NCBI GenBank assembly: GCA_946411505.1
Contig: CAMKEG010000001.1
Span: forward strand, 310,001 to 374,000
Direction of reading: 5' to 3'
Origin: an uncultured Treponema sp.
Lineage (GTDB): Bacteria; Spirochaetota; Spirochaetia; Treponematales; Treponemataceae
DNA: 64,000 bases
Within the stretch, counting starts at the first letter, position 1, and the number at the start of each line of letters is the position of its first letter. Under the pieces are notes generated by a model. The model searched no databases and was not told the origin of the DNA. It saw nothing but the letters and a program-made list of their open reading frames with translations. Made by a program: the position numbers and the translations under genes. This document shows positions 24,258 through 32,100 of the stretch, piece after piece.

Positions 24258-26633
24258 TCACACCTTTACGGAAAGCGTTGTGGCTTCGCTGTACTTCTTG
24301 AAAAAGAGCATGTATACAATTGCGGCCAAAGCGGCCACAGCGAAAATCAAGCCCGCCACATTGGCGTTTCCTGCGAACAAGGCTCCGATTTGGTTTATCA
24401 AGAAGGCTATCACATAAGCAAAGCCGCACTGGTATCCTATGGCGAACCAGGTCCACTTGGCGCTGTTCATTTCGCGGCGGATGGCTCCGATGGCGGCAAA
24501 ACAAGGCGCGCACAAAAGGTTGAATACAAGGAATGAGTATCCAGTGATTGAGTTGAAGGTCTGCCCAAGAGCTTGCCACGCGGTAAGGTCGCCGCTTCCG
24601 TAAAGGATTCCCATGGTGCCAACGATATTTTCCTTGGCCACCAAGCCGGTGATTGAGGCCACGGCCGCTTGCCAGTTGCCCCATCCAAGCGGAGTGAAAA
24701 TCCAAGCGATGCAGTTTCCGACCTTTGCTAGAATTGAAATGTCAAGCTCGTCTTCCTCAAGCATGCGGAATCCGTCTTCCGCCCAGCCAAAGAATGACAA
24801 GAACCAAATTACGATTGTGGAAAGCAAGATGATTGTTCCGGCCTTTTTGATGAAAGACCAGCCGCGCTCCCACATAGAGCGAAGAACGTTTCCAAGTGTC
24901 GGCATATGGTAGGCCGGAAGCTCCATGACAAATGGGGCCGGGTTTCCTGCGAACATCTTTGTCTTTTTGAGCATAATTCCCGAAATGATGATGGCGGCCA
25001 TTCCAACAAAGTAGGCGCTTGTGGCAACCCATGCCGCGCCGCCAAAAATCGCTCCTGCCACCATGGCGATGAACGGAACTTTCGCGCCGCAAGGAATGAA
25101 GGTTGTAGTCATAATCGTCATGCGGCGGTCACGCTCGTTCTCAATCGTTCTGCTTGCCATGACTCCAGGAATGCCGCAGCCAGTTCCAACCAGCATCGGA
25201 ATGAACGACTTTCCTGAAAGCCCGAACTTGCGGAAAATGCGGTCAAGGACAAAGGCGATTCTGGCCATGTAGCCGCACGCTTCCAAGAAAGCGAGCATCA
25301 AGAAAAGCACCAGCATTTGCGGAACAAATCCAAGAACAGCGCCCACGCCGCCCACAATTCCGTCAAGAATCAAGCCCTTGAGCCAATCGGCGCAGCCAAC
25401 CGCGTCAAGAAGGGATTCAACAAGAACAGGAACGCCTGGAACCCATACGCCGTAGTCGGCAGGATCAGGGCCTTCCTCTCCGTATTTTTCGGCCATTTCG
25501 CGCGCTTCGGCGGCGGCCTTCTCGGTAATCTCAATCGGGTCCGAAAGCTCAAGCGTCTCTTCGTCCTCGATTACGTATGTCGTCTCTCCGTTGTCCAAGG
25601 CTTCCAAAATGGCAGGGGTGTCGCCGTACTCTTCGACCGCCGCTTCGTAGGCTTTGCTTCCGATTCCAAACAAATGCCAGCCGTCGCCAAACAAGCCGTC
25701 GTTGGCCCAGTCGGTCGCCGACGCTCCGATTCCCACCATGGCAATCCAGTAAACAAAGAACATGATGCAGGCGAAAATCGGGAGTCCAAGCCAACGGTTT
25801 GTGACTATGCGGTCGATTTTGTCGGAATGCGTGAGCTTTCCGGCGTTGGCCTTTTTGTAGCTTGACTTTAAGATTTGCGCGATGTAAATGTAGCGCTCGT
25901 TTGTGATTATGCTTTCGGCGTCGTCGTCCAATTCCTTTTCGGCGGCCTTAATGTCGCCTTCGATGTGTTCAATGGTCGTAGAGTCAATTTTAAGCGACTC
26001 CATCACCTTTTCGTCGCGCTCAAAAATCTTAATCGCATACCAGCGCTGCTGCTCTTCCGGCAAGTCGTGAACGATGGCCTCTTCGATATGGGCAAGCGCG
26101 TGCTCGACAGGGCCTGAGAACGAATGCTGCGGAACGGTCTTAGCGCTTTGAGCGGCTTTGATAGCCTCATCCGCGGCTTCCATGACGCCGTCGCCCTTGA
26201 GCGCGGAAATCTCGACAATCTTGCAGCCAAGCTGGCGGGACAGTTCGGAAACGTCGATTTTGTCGCCGGACTTTTTTACCAAGTCCATCATGTTGAGGGC
26301 GACGACAACAGGAATGCCAAGCTCCACCAATTGAGTCGTAAGATACAAGTTGCGCTCAAGGTTTGTCGCGTCGACAATGTTCAAAATAGCGTCAGGCCGC
26401 TCGCCGACCAAATAGTTTCGCGCGACGACTTCTTCCAATGTGTAAGGCGAAAGCGAATAAATGCCGGGAAGGTCGGTCACGATGACGCCGTCATGCTTTT
26501 TAAGCTTTCCCTCTTTTTTTTCTACAGTGACTCCAGGCCAGTTTCCTACAAATTGATTTGAGCCGGTAAGCGCGTTAAAAAGCGTGGTCTTTCCGCAGTT
26601 TGGGTTTCCGGCAAGGGCTATTCTTATGTTCAT
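24258..26633 (-). CDS. feoB: Ferrous iron transport protein B
   Basis: 791 aa. N-terminal G domain with G1 GNPNCGKTTLFNALTG (residues 9-24), G3 DLPGIYSL and G4 NMMD, then a helical GDI-like spacer and a membrane domain with two Gate-type regions (VGTGCGIPGVMASR and FIPCGAKVPFIA carry the conserved cysteines). An acidic, soluble loop (about residues 325-400) interrupts the first membrane segments. AAGGAG precedes the ATG. It imports Fe(II) across the inner membrane and is flanked by two feoA genes upstream and the Cys-rich small protein downstream, the normal Feo set for an anaerobe. Confidence 0.97.
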   Translation of the reverse strand: MNIRIALAGNPNCGKTTLFNALTGSNQFVGNWPGVTVEKKEGKLKKHDGVIVTDLPGIYSLSPYTLEEVVARNYLVGERPDAILNIVDATNLERNLYLTTQLVELGIPVVVALNMMDLVKKSGDKIDVSELSRQLGCKIVEISALKGDGVMEAADEAIKAAQSAKTVPQHSFSGPVEHALAHIEEAIVHDLPEEQQRWYAIKIFERDEKVMESLKIDSTTIEHIEGDIKAAEKELDDDAESIITNERYIYIAQILKSSYKKANAGKLTHSDKIDRIVTNRWLGLPIFACIMFFVYWIAMVGIGASATDWANDGLFGDGWHLFGIGSKAYEAAVEEYGDTPAILEALDNGETTYVIEDEETLELSDPIEITEKAAAEAREMAEKYGEEGPDPADYGVWVPGVPVLVESLLDAVGCADWLKGLILDGIVGGVGAVLGFVPQMLVLFLMLAFLEACGYMARIAFVLDRIFRKFGLSGKSFIPMLVGTGCGIPGVMASRTIENERDRRMTIMTTTFIPCGAKVPFIAMVAGAIFGGAAWVATSAYFVGMAAIIISGIMLKKTKMFAGNPAPFVMELPAYHMPTLGNVLRSMWERGWSFIKKAGTIILLSTIVIWFLSFFGWAEDGFRMLEEDELDISILAKVGNCIAWIFTPLGWGNWQAAVASITGLVAKENIVGTMGILYGSGDLTAWQALGQTFNSITGYSFLVFNLLCAPCFAAIGAIRREMNSAKWTWFAIGYQCGFAYVIAFLINQIGALFAGNANVAGLIFAVAALAAIVYMLFFKKYSEATTLSVKV

Positions 26634-26655
26634 ATTTGTTTCTCCTTATAATACG

Positions 26656-26807
26656 GCTGTTCGCGCGAGTTTGGGCGCGAGCGCGATTGCCCGCTCGCGT
26701 AAGCGAGCAAGTAGATAACTTCTTTGCGCAAAACGGCAACGCCGTAATGTTGCCGCTTATGCGGCGTCCGCAAGTTATTGGCTTGCGTTCGCTTTTTTCG
26801 CCGCTAC
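26656..26807. repeat. feo spacer repeat, long copy (with about 60-bp internal insert)
   Basis: It shares its outer parts with 27061-27152: GCTGTTCGCGCGAG at one end, and CTTATGCGGCGT, CGCAAGT, TTGGCTTGCGTTCGCTTTT and TCGCCGCTAC at the other. An extra segment in the middle contains its own palindrome (GCTCGCG/CGAGC). It fills almost the whole feoA-feoB gap and its right end touches the feoA stop codon. Confidence 0.75.
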
Positions 26808-27025
26808 TCTACCTCTATCATTTCCGCGTCGGCTTTTCGCAAAGACAATTCGTAGTTGCGAACAGTAACTTCAACAGGATCGCCCAGAGGCGCAACTTTG
26901 CGCACGTAAATCTGAACGCCTTTTGTAACGCCCATGTCCATAATCCGGCGCTTGACCGCGCCTTCGCCAGTCAGCTTGACGACAGTGACCGTCTCGCCGA
27001 TTTTAGCGTCCTTCAACGTTTTCAT
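26804..27025 (-). CDS. feoA: FeoA-domain protein (second in operon)
   Basis: 73 aa, SH3-like FeoA domain: LKDAKIGETVTVVKLTGEG, the KRRIMDMGVTKG turn typical of FeoA, and EVTVRNYELSLRKADAEMI. It is cytosolic and probably modulates the FeoB G domain. CGGAGGAAAAT before the ATG is a strong ribosome-binding site. It lies between another feoA and feoB, separated from each by a copy of the same palindromic repeat. Confidence 0.92.
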   Translation of the reverse strand: MKTLKDAKIGETVTVVKLTGEGAVKRRIMDMGVTKGVQIYVRKVAPLGDPVEVTVRNYELSLRKADAEMIEVE

Positions 27026-27060
27026 ATTTTCCTCCGTTTTTATAAACTGAAACTATTACC

Positions 27061-27152
27061 GCTGTTCGCGCGAGCTTGGTTGCGAGCGCGAATGTTGCGG
27101 CTTATGCGGCGTTCGCAAGTCTTTGGCTTGCGTTCGCTTTTCTCGCCGCTAC
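27061..27152. repeat. feo spacer repeat, short copy
   Basis: A 92-bp GC-rich element almost identical at both ends to 26656-26807 but lacking its central insert. Its right end coincides with the stop codon of the first feoA gene, exactly as the long copy does with the second. Several self-complementary stretches (GCGCGAG/CTCGCGC-like, GCAAG/CTTGC) suggest a REP/ERIC-like element. Confidence 0.75.
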
Positions 27153-27361
27153 TACACCATAATGCGGCGCGCCAAGTCTTCGTTAATGGCGATGCGAGAT
27201 TCCTTTACTTTTACGATTACATTTCCGGCAAGCGAGTTTACGACGCACACTGTGGAGCCGACGGTAAAGCCAAGGTTTTCCAAGTGCCGCTTCACTTCGT
27301 CGTTTCCGCCAATCTTCTTTACAATTTGCGGCTTTCCGGATTCCGCAATGACCAATGGCAT
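27152..27361 (-). CDS. feoA: FeoA-domain protein (first in operon)
   Basis: 69 aa from ATG 27361 (a TTG directly precedes it). FeoA fold: the VKRHLENLGFTVGSTVCVVN turn, GNVIVKVKESRIAINEDLARRIMV. It lacks the clear N-terminal strand order of the second FeoA and is divergent from it, so the two are not a recent duplication. The GGGGG run about 11 nt upstream is the likely ribosome-binding site. It is the first gene of the feo operon, downstream of a consensus promoter. Confidence 0.88.
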   Translation of the reverse strand: MPLVIAESGKPQIVKKIGGNDEVKRHLENLGFTVGSTVCVVNSLAGNVIVKVKESRIAINEDLARRIMV

Positions 27362-27381
27362 CAATTTATTGCCCCCGTAGA

Positions 27382-27422
27382 TTAGTTAAAGTCATTATAT
27401 GTTAGTTTAAGGTAACTGTCAA
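27382..27422 (-). promoter_or_regulatory. feo operon promoter with flanking direct-repeat operator
   Basis: On the minus strand TTGACA (27417-27422), 17-bp spacer, TATAAT (27394-27399): a perfect consensus promoter. Two near-identical 10-mers (TTAGTTTAAG at 27402-27411, TTAGTTAAAG at 27382-27391 on the plus strand) lie 20 bp apart on the same helix face, one inside the spacer and one just downstream of the -10. They fit a repressor site; an iron regulator of the DtxR/Fur type is the natural guess. Confidence 0.75.
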
Positions 27423-27499
27423 TAGGTAAAAACAACAATTTGTTAAAAAAAAATCCCCCGCCAAGCGGAGGAATCATCAGCCCTTTGCGAGCGGGGAAC

Positions 27500-27554
27500 T
27501 TGCGCCAACCCGCGCTGGCTAGACCCTATCAACAACCAGAAGAATATCTCGCGC
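27500..27554 (+). repeat. 55-bp direct repeat, unit 1
   Basis: 53 of 55 bases match unit 2 at 27605-27659, start to start 105 bp. It lies in the 300-bp gap between the feo promoter and the LysM gene, which otherwise holds no gene I can support. Confidence 0.85.
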
Positions 27555-27604
27555 AAACACGGCCTGAGCAATCATCGCGCGAGCCTTACGCGAGCCGCGA
27601 TGAA

Positions 27605-27659
27605 TTGCGCCAACCCGCGCTGGCTAGGCCCTATAAACAACCAGAAGAATATCTCGCGC
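27605..27659 (+). repeat. 55-bp direct repeat, unit 2
   Basis: Second unit; it ends 4 bp before the stop of the LysM gene. The sequence between the units is also GC-rich with inverted GCGCGAG/CTCGCGC-type arms. In one plus-strand frame both units encode LRQPALARPY(Q/K)QPEEYLA, and one of the two differences is synonymous. Confidence 0.85.
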
Positions 27660-27662
27660 GGA

Positions 27663-28538
27663 TTAGCCTCGCGGAGCGGTCGCAGGATCAATCGGGCTTC
27701 CGTTGCGGAAAACCATAAGGGTCAAGCGGCTTTCCTTGCTGATGGAGTCAACGCCGGCCGTTCCAATCGTGTCGCCGTAGACAAGATAGTCGCCTTTTTT
27801 GACGCTGATTCCAGACATTCCTGTGTAGGCGTAAATCAAGCCGGTCTTGGACTGGACAAAGACAACTTCGCCAAAGCCTCGGTAGGAGCCGCAGTACATC
27901 ACGGTTCCCGCCATGATGTTCATAATCTTCTCTTTTTTTGCCGCGGAAAGCTGGACGCCCGAAACTTTTCCGTTAACGTAAGTTATGCGGGGATTTTTTA
28001 CGGGCCACACAAGGCCGGAAGAATTTTTGGCGGAAGAATACTTTCTGGGGTCGACGTCCTTAAGGTCAAGGGAACTGCCTTGGGCTGTCTGGGCCGCCGC
28101 CAACGAAGGAACCTTAAGCTTTTGTCCCGCCTTGAGCGAAGCGTCGCTTCCCAAATTGTTCAGGGCAAAAAGCTCGGCGACTTTTATGCCGCGCTCGCGG
28201 GCGATTCCGTAATATGTGTCGCCTTTTTGCGCGACATATGTTTCAAGGTTGTCGCTTGAATAGGCTGAGCCGGATGAAAGAGAGGCGGAATTCAAAGTCG
28301 CGGCGTTTTCAATGTCGGGGCTTGGAATGTTAAGTTTTTGGCCAAACTTCAAGACGTCGCTTTCGCTCAAGCCGTTGGCCGCCCTAAGCTCGCTCACCGT
28401 GATTTGATACTTTCGGCCGATTGAATAAAGGGTTTCGCCCTTTTCAACCAAGTGGACAGTGTCGGCAAAAAGCGCCGAAGCGGTCAAAAGGAATGAACCG
28501 CAGAGAAAAAAACTTAAAAAACTTTTGCAGACTTTCAT
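27663..28538 (-). CDS. LysM protein with M23-like domain lacking catalytic residues
   Basis: 291 aa. Signal peptide (cleavage near SALFA|D). Two LysM domains (about 27-72 and 98-145, each with the KGETLYSIGRKYQI / KGDTYYGIARERGI start and LKFGQKLNIPS / LKAGQKLKVPS end) bind peptidoglycan. A C-terminal M23-like domain (about 185-288) follows: AGTVMYCGSYRGFGEVVFVQ, TGLIYAYTGMSGISVKKGD, SRLTLMVFRNGSPIDP. The zinc ligands are missing (Q for the first His region, TGM for HL, LTLMV for LHFE). It resembles NlpD/EnvC, which activate amidases at division sites. A GATAAT box lies 8 nt before the ATG, but no good -35 was found. Confidence 0.85.
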   Translation of the reverse strand: MKVCKSFLSFFLCGSFLLTASALFADTVHLVEKGETLYSIGRKYQITVSELRAANGLSESDVLKFGQKLNIPSPDIENAATLNSASLSSGSAYSSDNLETYVAQKGDTYYGIARERGIKVAELFALNNLGSDASLKAGQKLKVPSLAAAQTAQGSSLDLKDVDPRKYSSAKNSSGLVWPVKNPRITYVNGKVSGVQLSAAKKEKIMNIMAGTVMYCGSYRGFGEVVFVQSKTGLIYAYTGMSGISVKKGDYLVYGDTIGTAGVDSISKESRLTLMVFRNGSPIDPATAPRG

Positions 28539-28583
28539 ACCCTTTTATTATCGGCAGAAAGCCTGTAAAAGTTGAAGCAAAAA

Positions 28584-29024
28584 TTATTCCGCGCTTTCAG
28601 GCGCTTTGGCGGATTTTTTTGCGGGAGCCTTTTTCTTGGCCGGCGCTTTTTTGGCGGCGGCTTTTGGCGCGATTCCGGCTTCCTTTTCGGCGGCCTTTAT
28701 CGCCTTTTCGCGCTTCGCGATTTCCTTGTTGATGGAGGCGATTTGCTCAAGCAGCTCCGAAACTTCGGGGTCGCTCGCCTTCAAGTCGCCGGCGTCTTTT
28801 GCTGAAAGTTTTTTTGCGGCAAGCTCTCCCAAAGCGGCGTAAGCTTTTTTTGCCTTCATTTCAAATTGCTTTTTTTCAATTTGAACCACGCTCAAGTCGC
28901 CGTAAGTTTGGATGGCACTGCCGGCTTTTGTCAAGCCCTTTTTGGTGGCCACAAAACCTGTCTTAAGTCCGGACTTAATGTCGTCCCACAACTTAGAAGC
29001 TTTTGCCTTTGTCTCTTCTTTCAT
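28584..29024 (-). CDS. Small Lys/Ala-rich protein with histone H1-like tail
   Basis: 146 aa, no signal peptide. The first 110 residues are predicted helical, with a coiled-coil-like stretch VSELLEQIASINKEIAKREKAIKAAEKEA. The tail (about 115-146) is a Pro/Ala/Lys repeat of the AAKKAPAKKKAPAKK kind seen in bacterial histone H1-like proteins and other nucleic-acid-binding tails. The mid-part KSGLKTGFVATKKGLTKAGSAI is amphipathic. The function is unknown to me; DNA compaction or polyanion binding is possible. AGGAG precedes the ATG, and it has its own promoter. Confidence 0.7.
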   Translation of the reverse strand: MKEETKAKASKLWDDIKSGLKTGFVATKKGLTKAGSAIQTYGDLSVVQIEKKQFEMKAKKAYAALGELAAKKLSAKDAGDLKASDPEVSELLEQIASINKEIAKREKAIKAAEKEAGIAPKAAAKKAPAKKKAPAKKSAKAPESAE

Positions 29025-29088
29025 AATAAACTCCTAGCGGCGCAAAACAGGCCGGCAAAAAGTTCCGCCTGTTCAAGCCCATACTTTT

Positions 29089-29116
29089 AGTATACCCCAC
29101 TTTTGAAAAAAAGCAA
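29089..29116 (-). promoter_or_regulatory. Promoter of the Lys/Ala-rich protein gene
   Basis: On the minus strand TTGCTT (29111-29116), 16-bp spacer, TATACT (29089-29094), about 65 nt before the ATG at 29024. A short ATACT/AGTAT inverted repeat overlaps the -10. Confidence 0.5.
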
Positions 29117-29143
29117 GTTAAAGCCTTGTTATTAAAATTTTTT

Positions 29144-32100
29144 TCAGCCAAGCTTCGCGGCCACCAAAGTCAAGTCGTCAAGCTGCTCGTCCTCGCGCAA
29201 GAAACTGTAATGCAGGTAAATGTTGTCGGCCAGCTCGTCGGCCTTTGTTCCGCAATAATAGTCATAGCGGTTGAAGTGCTCCTTCAAGAAGGCGTCAATC
29301 CTGCGGTCAACGCGGACGGTGTCCTTCTCGTCCGCGTCTTGCGGCTTGTAAAAGCGGAAAACTTTTTCCACTGAGCAAAGCGCCAAAATCACTTCCTCAG
29401 TCGTGCCGGAACAAGCCGTAAAGTCAAATTCCAGGCTTTCGCCGGGCAAAGGATTGTGGTATTTTTTAAGGACATACTTTTGCCTGTTCAAGACCGCCTC
29501 GATTATCTCCTGGATGCGGTCGTTCTCCATTTGCTCGCTCTCGCTTCCGACCTTGTGGTTTCCGTGGACTCCGTCCTTGGCGCCGTCAGTTTCCTCGCAC
29601 TTGACCACATTGAAATTTTGGTCGCGGAATTTTCTTGTGGACTCCTCGATGCCGTCAGTGTAAAGGAACAGAACGTCGCCCTTCTTCAAGCGCGTCTTTT
29701 CAATTTTAAAGCCGCCTTTCATTTGGACCATAAAGGTCGGGAGCGGTCCGGCGGCGGGCGTCTCCTGCAAGGTCAGAGTCCGCTGTTTTTTGGCCGCGCT
29801 GTCGTAAATGTGAACGATGTTGTCGCCCGCGTTGCAAAGGCTCACGTCTCCCGTGGCCGTGTCAACCAAGGCCAAAATCAAGGTGGCAAATTTCCCCTTG
29901 ATGCCGAGCGACTCGATGAAGTCGTTTATCTGCGTCACAAGGACGTCCAAGCCGCCGCCGGACTTTTTGGGCGACCAGTTCTCGTAGTATTTACGGAACA
30001 AGGTGGCCACAACGGTCATGATGAGGGCGGCCGGAACTCCGTGGCCCGAAGCGTCGCACTTGATTATTATGTAATGGTTTTCGTCAAGCTTCTTGTAGTC
30101 AAAGTAGTCGCCCGAAACTTCGCTCGCGCCCTCGTAGTAGCCGAAGCACTGGAAGTTTTTGTCGTTCAATATGGCCACCGTCTGCTTGGCGCCCGATTCG
30201 TCTGGGGTTAGCGGAAGGAAGGCGCGCTGCACTACTTTTCCGTCCATGGCCAAATGCTCGTCCTGCGCGGCCTTGACCAGGTCGCGGGTCATTTCGTTGA
30301 CGCTGTCGCCCAGCTGGCCAATCTCGTCGCGGCTTTTTATGACGATTTCCTTTCCGGCAAGCTTTTCCTTGTTGACGGTGTTGCCAATCATAACCACATG
30401 GCTTGCCAAGCGCTTTATCGGCCGGACAATTACGCTGGCCAAAATCCAAGACGCGATGACGCCAATCAAAACGGCGAAAAGCGACACGGCCAAAGACGTC
30501 AAAACGATTGTCCTTCTGGCCTCGTCGATTGTTTGAATCAAGCCCGCCGTTGAAACGGAAATGAAAACTATCGCGCGGACGTAAGTTTGCGAGGTTCCCT
30601 GTCGGTAGAGCACAGGCCTGTAGAACAAGTATTCCGTGTTTTCCCTGTCCAGCAAGGCGGAATTGTACTCGGGGAAGCTTGACGTCGCGCCTTCGGACAT
30701 TTCGTTCAAGGTTCGGGAAAGGCGCGTGGAAAGCTCCGTCGTAATCACCGAGATTTCTTCGCGGCGTTTTGCGGAAAGCTCGTCGGTCTTTAGCGCCAAC
30801 GAAGCGCCTTCCGAGTTTAGGGCCGCGATGTTCTTCGCTATTTCGCCGGCCTTTTCGGCGGCCTCTTGGTTCAAGTCTTGGCAAAGTTCGGAAGCGGAGA
30901 GCATCGTTTGGTCCGCGATTTTTGTGACTCCGGGAGTCAAGACTTCCGTGTCGGTCTTCTTTGAAAGCTCCGAGTCGTTGGAAGCCCAAATGCATTCCAG
31001 GCGGCCGGAATTTTCGCCGCTTGAGGAAAGGCCCGCGATTGTGACAAAGTTGGCTTCGCTCATGGCGGACGACTGTTCCGGAAGAGCGCTCAATTCCAAA
31101 ACATTTTGGGTGGGCATATAGGCGCGGGTTCCGCTTGCAAGGCTTGAAAGCAAAACGTTCACGCGCTCCTCCAAACCGGCGGAAAGAGTTCTTTCTTGCG
31201 AGCGGGTCATTATGTAACCCAGAGGAAGGGAAACCAAAAGGATTGCCATCAAAACAATCATGGCTGTAAAAGACACAAGCTTAAGCCTTAGGCTTGCTCC
31301 TCTGGTTTTCAAGGCTTGAATTTTTTTCTTTTTCTCTAGCGGCATAAGGTCTCCTGAAAGAAGCGCGTTGATTTCTTTTTTCACAAGGACGGCTTCCCTT
31401 GCGGAAAGAGCCAATCCTCGCGCGGCAAAAACCAAGGCGCCGAGCGCTATTATGATGACAGTGGCGAAGAGAATGTCTCCCGTTCGCGCGAAAAATTTTC
31501 CGTTGTCGTAAACCCGCTTCCACGAGGGCTTGTAGGCGTAGTCGGCGGCGATTTTTACAGTTCCGTTTTCTTCTATGCTGAAGGCCTTGCCGACCTTATA
31601 GCGGCCACGGTCAGAATGATAGAGTGTGATTGAATAAACGCCCTGGGGAACGGAGCTGTCAAGCTTTATGCCGCTGATTTTTTCATCGGTTGGAACCGAG
31701 TAATCGCCGTCGCGAAGGTTCAAGTCGAGCGAATAAGGCTCCTTTGAATTTTGCCTCTCAATCTTTATCCTGTAAATGTTTCCGTCATACCTAAAGCCGG
31801 CGCCTCGCAGCTCAAGGCTTCCAACGCCAAACACGTCGGTGATTTTTCTGACCGAGTCCACGCGGGTAAAAGGCTCAAACTTGTTGGCGTATACAGTCAC
31901 AAACGCCGGCTCGCTTGCGTTTCCGGCCTTGTCAAACGAGCGGACGCTAAAGGTGTAGACGCCGTTCTTTATGTTGGCGAAGCGCGTCGAAGTTATTCTG
32001 GTCTGGACAAAAGCCGCCGGAGGCTTGGGCTTGAAGGCGCTTTCCGGATGGGCTTCCTTAAAGGCCGCCAAGCGTTCGGCGACTTGCGCGGCGGCAAGGG

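Noticed and set aside
27500..27659. CRISPR-like array
   Set aside because: Only two 55-bp units with a 50-bp gap and no cas genes.
27440..27718. Plus-strand reading frame over the 55-bp repeats
   Set aside because: It starts at a TTG without a ribosome-binding site, runs into the 3' end of the LysM gene on the other strand, and its sequence is explained by the repeat. Kept only as a question in the findings.
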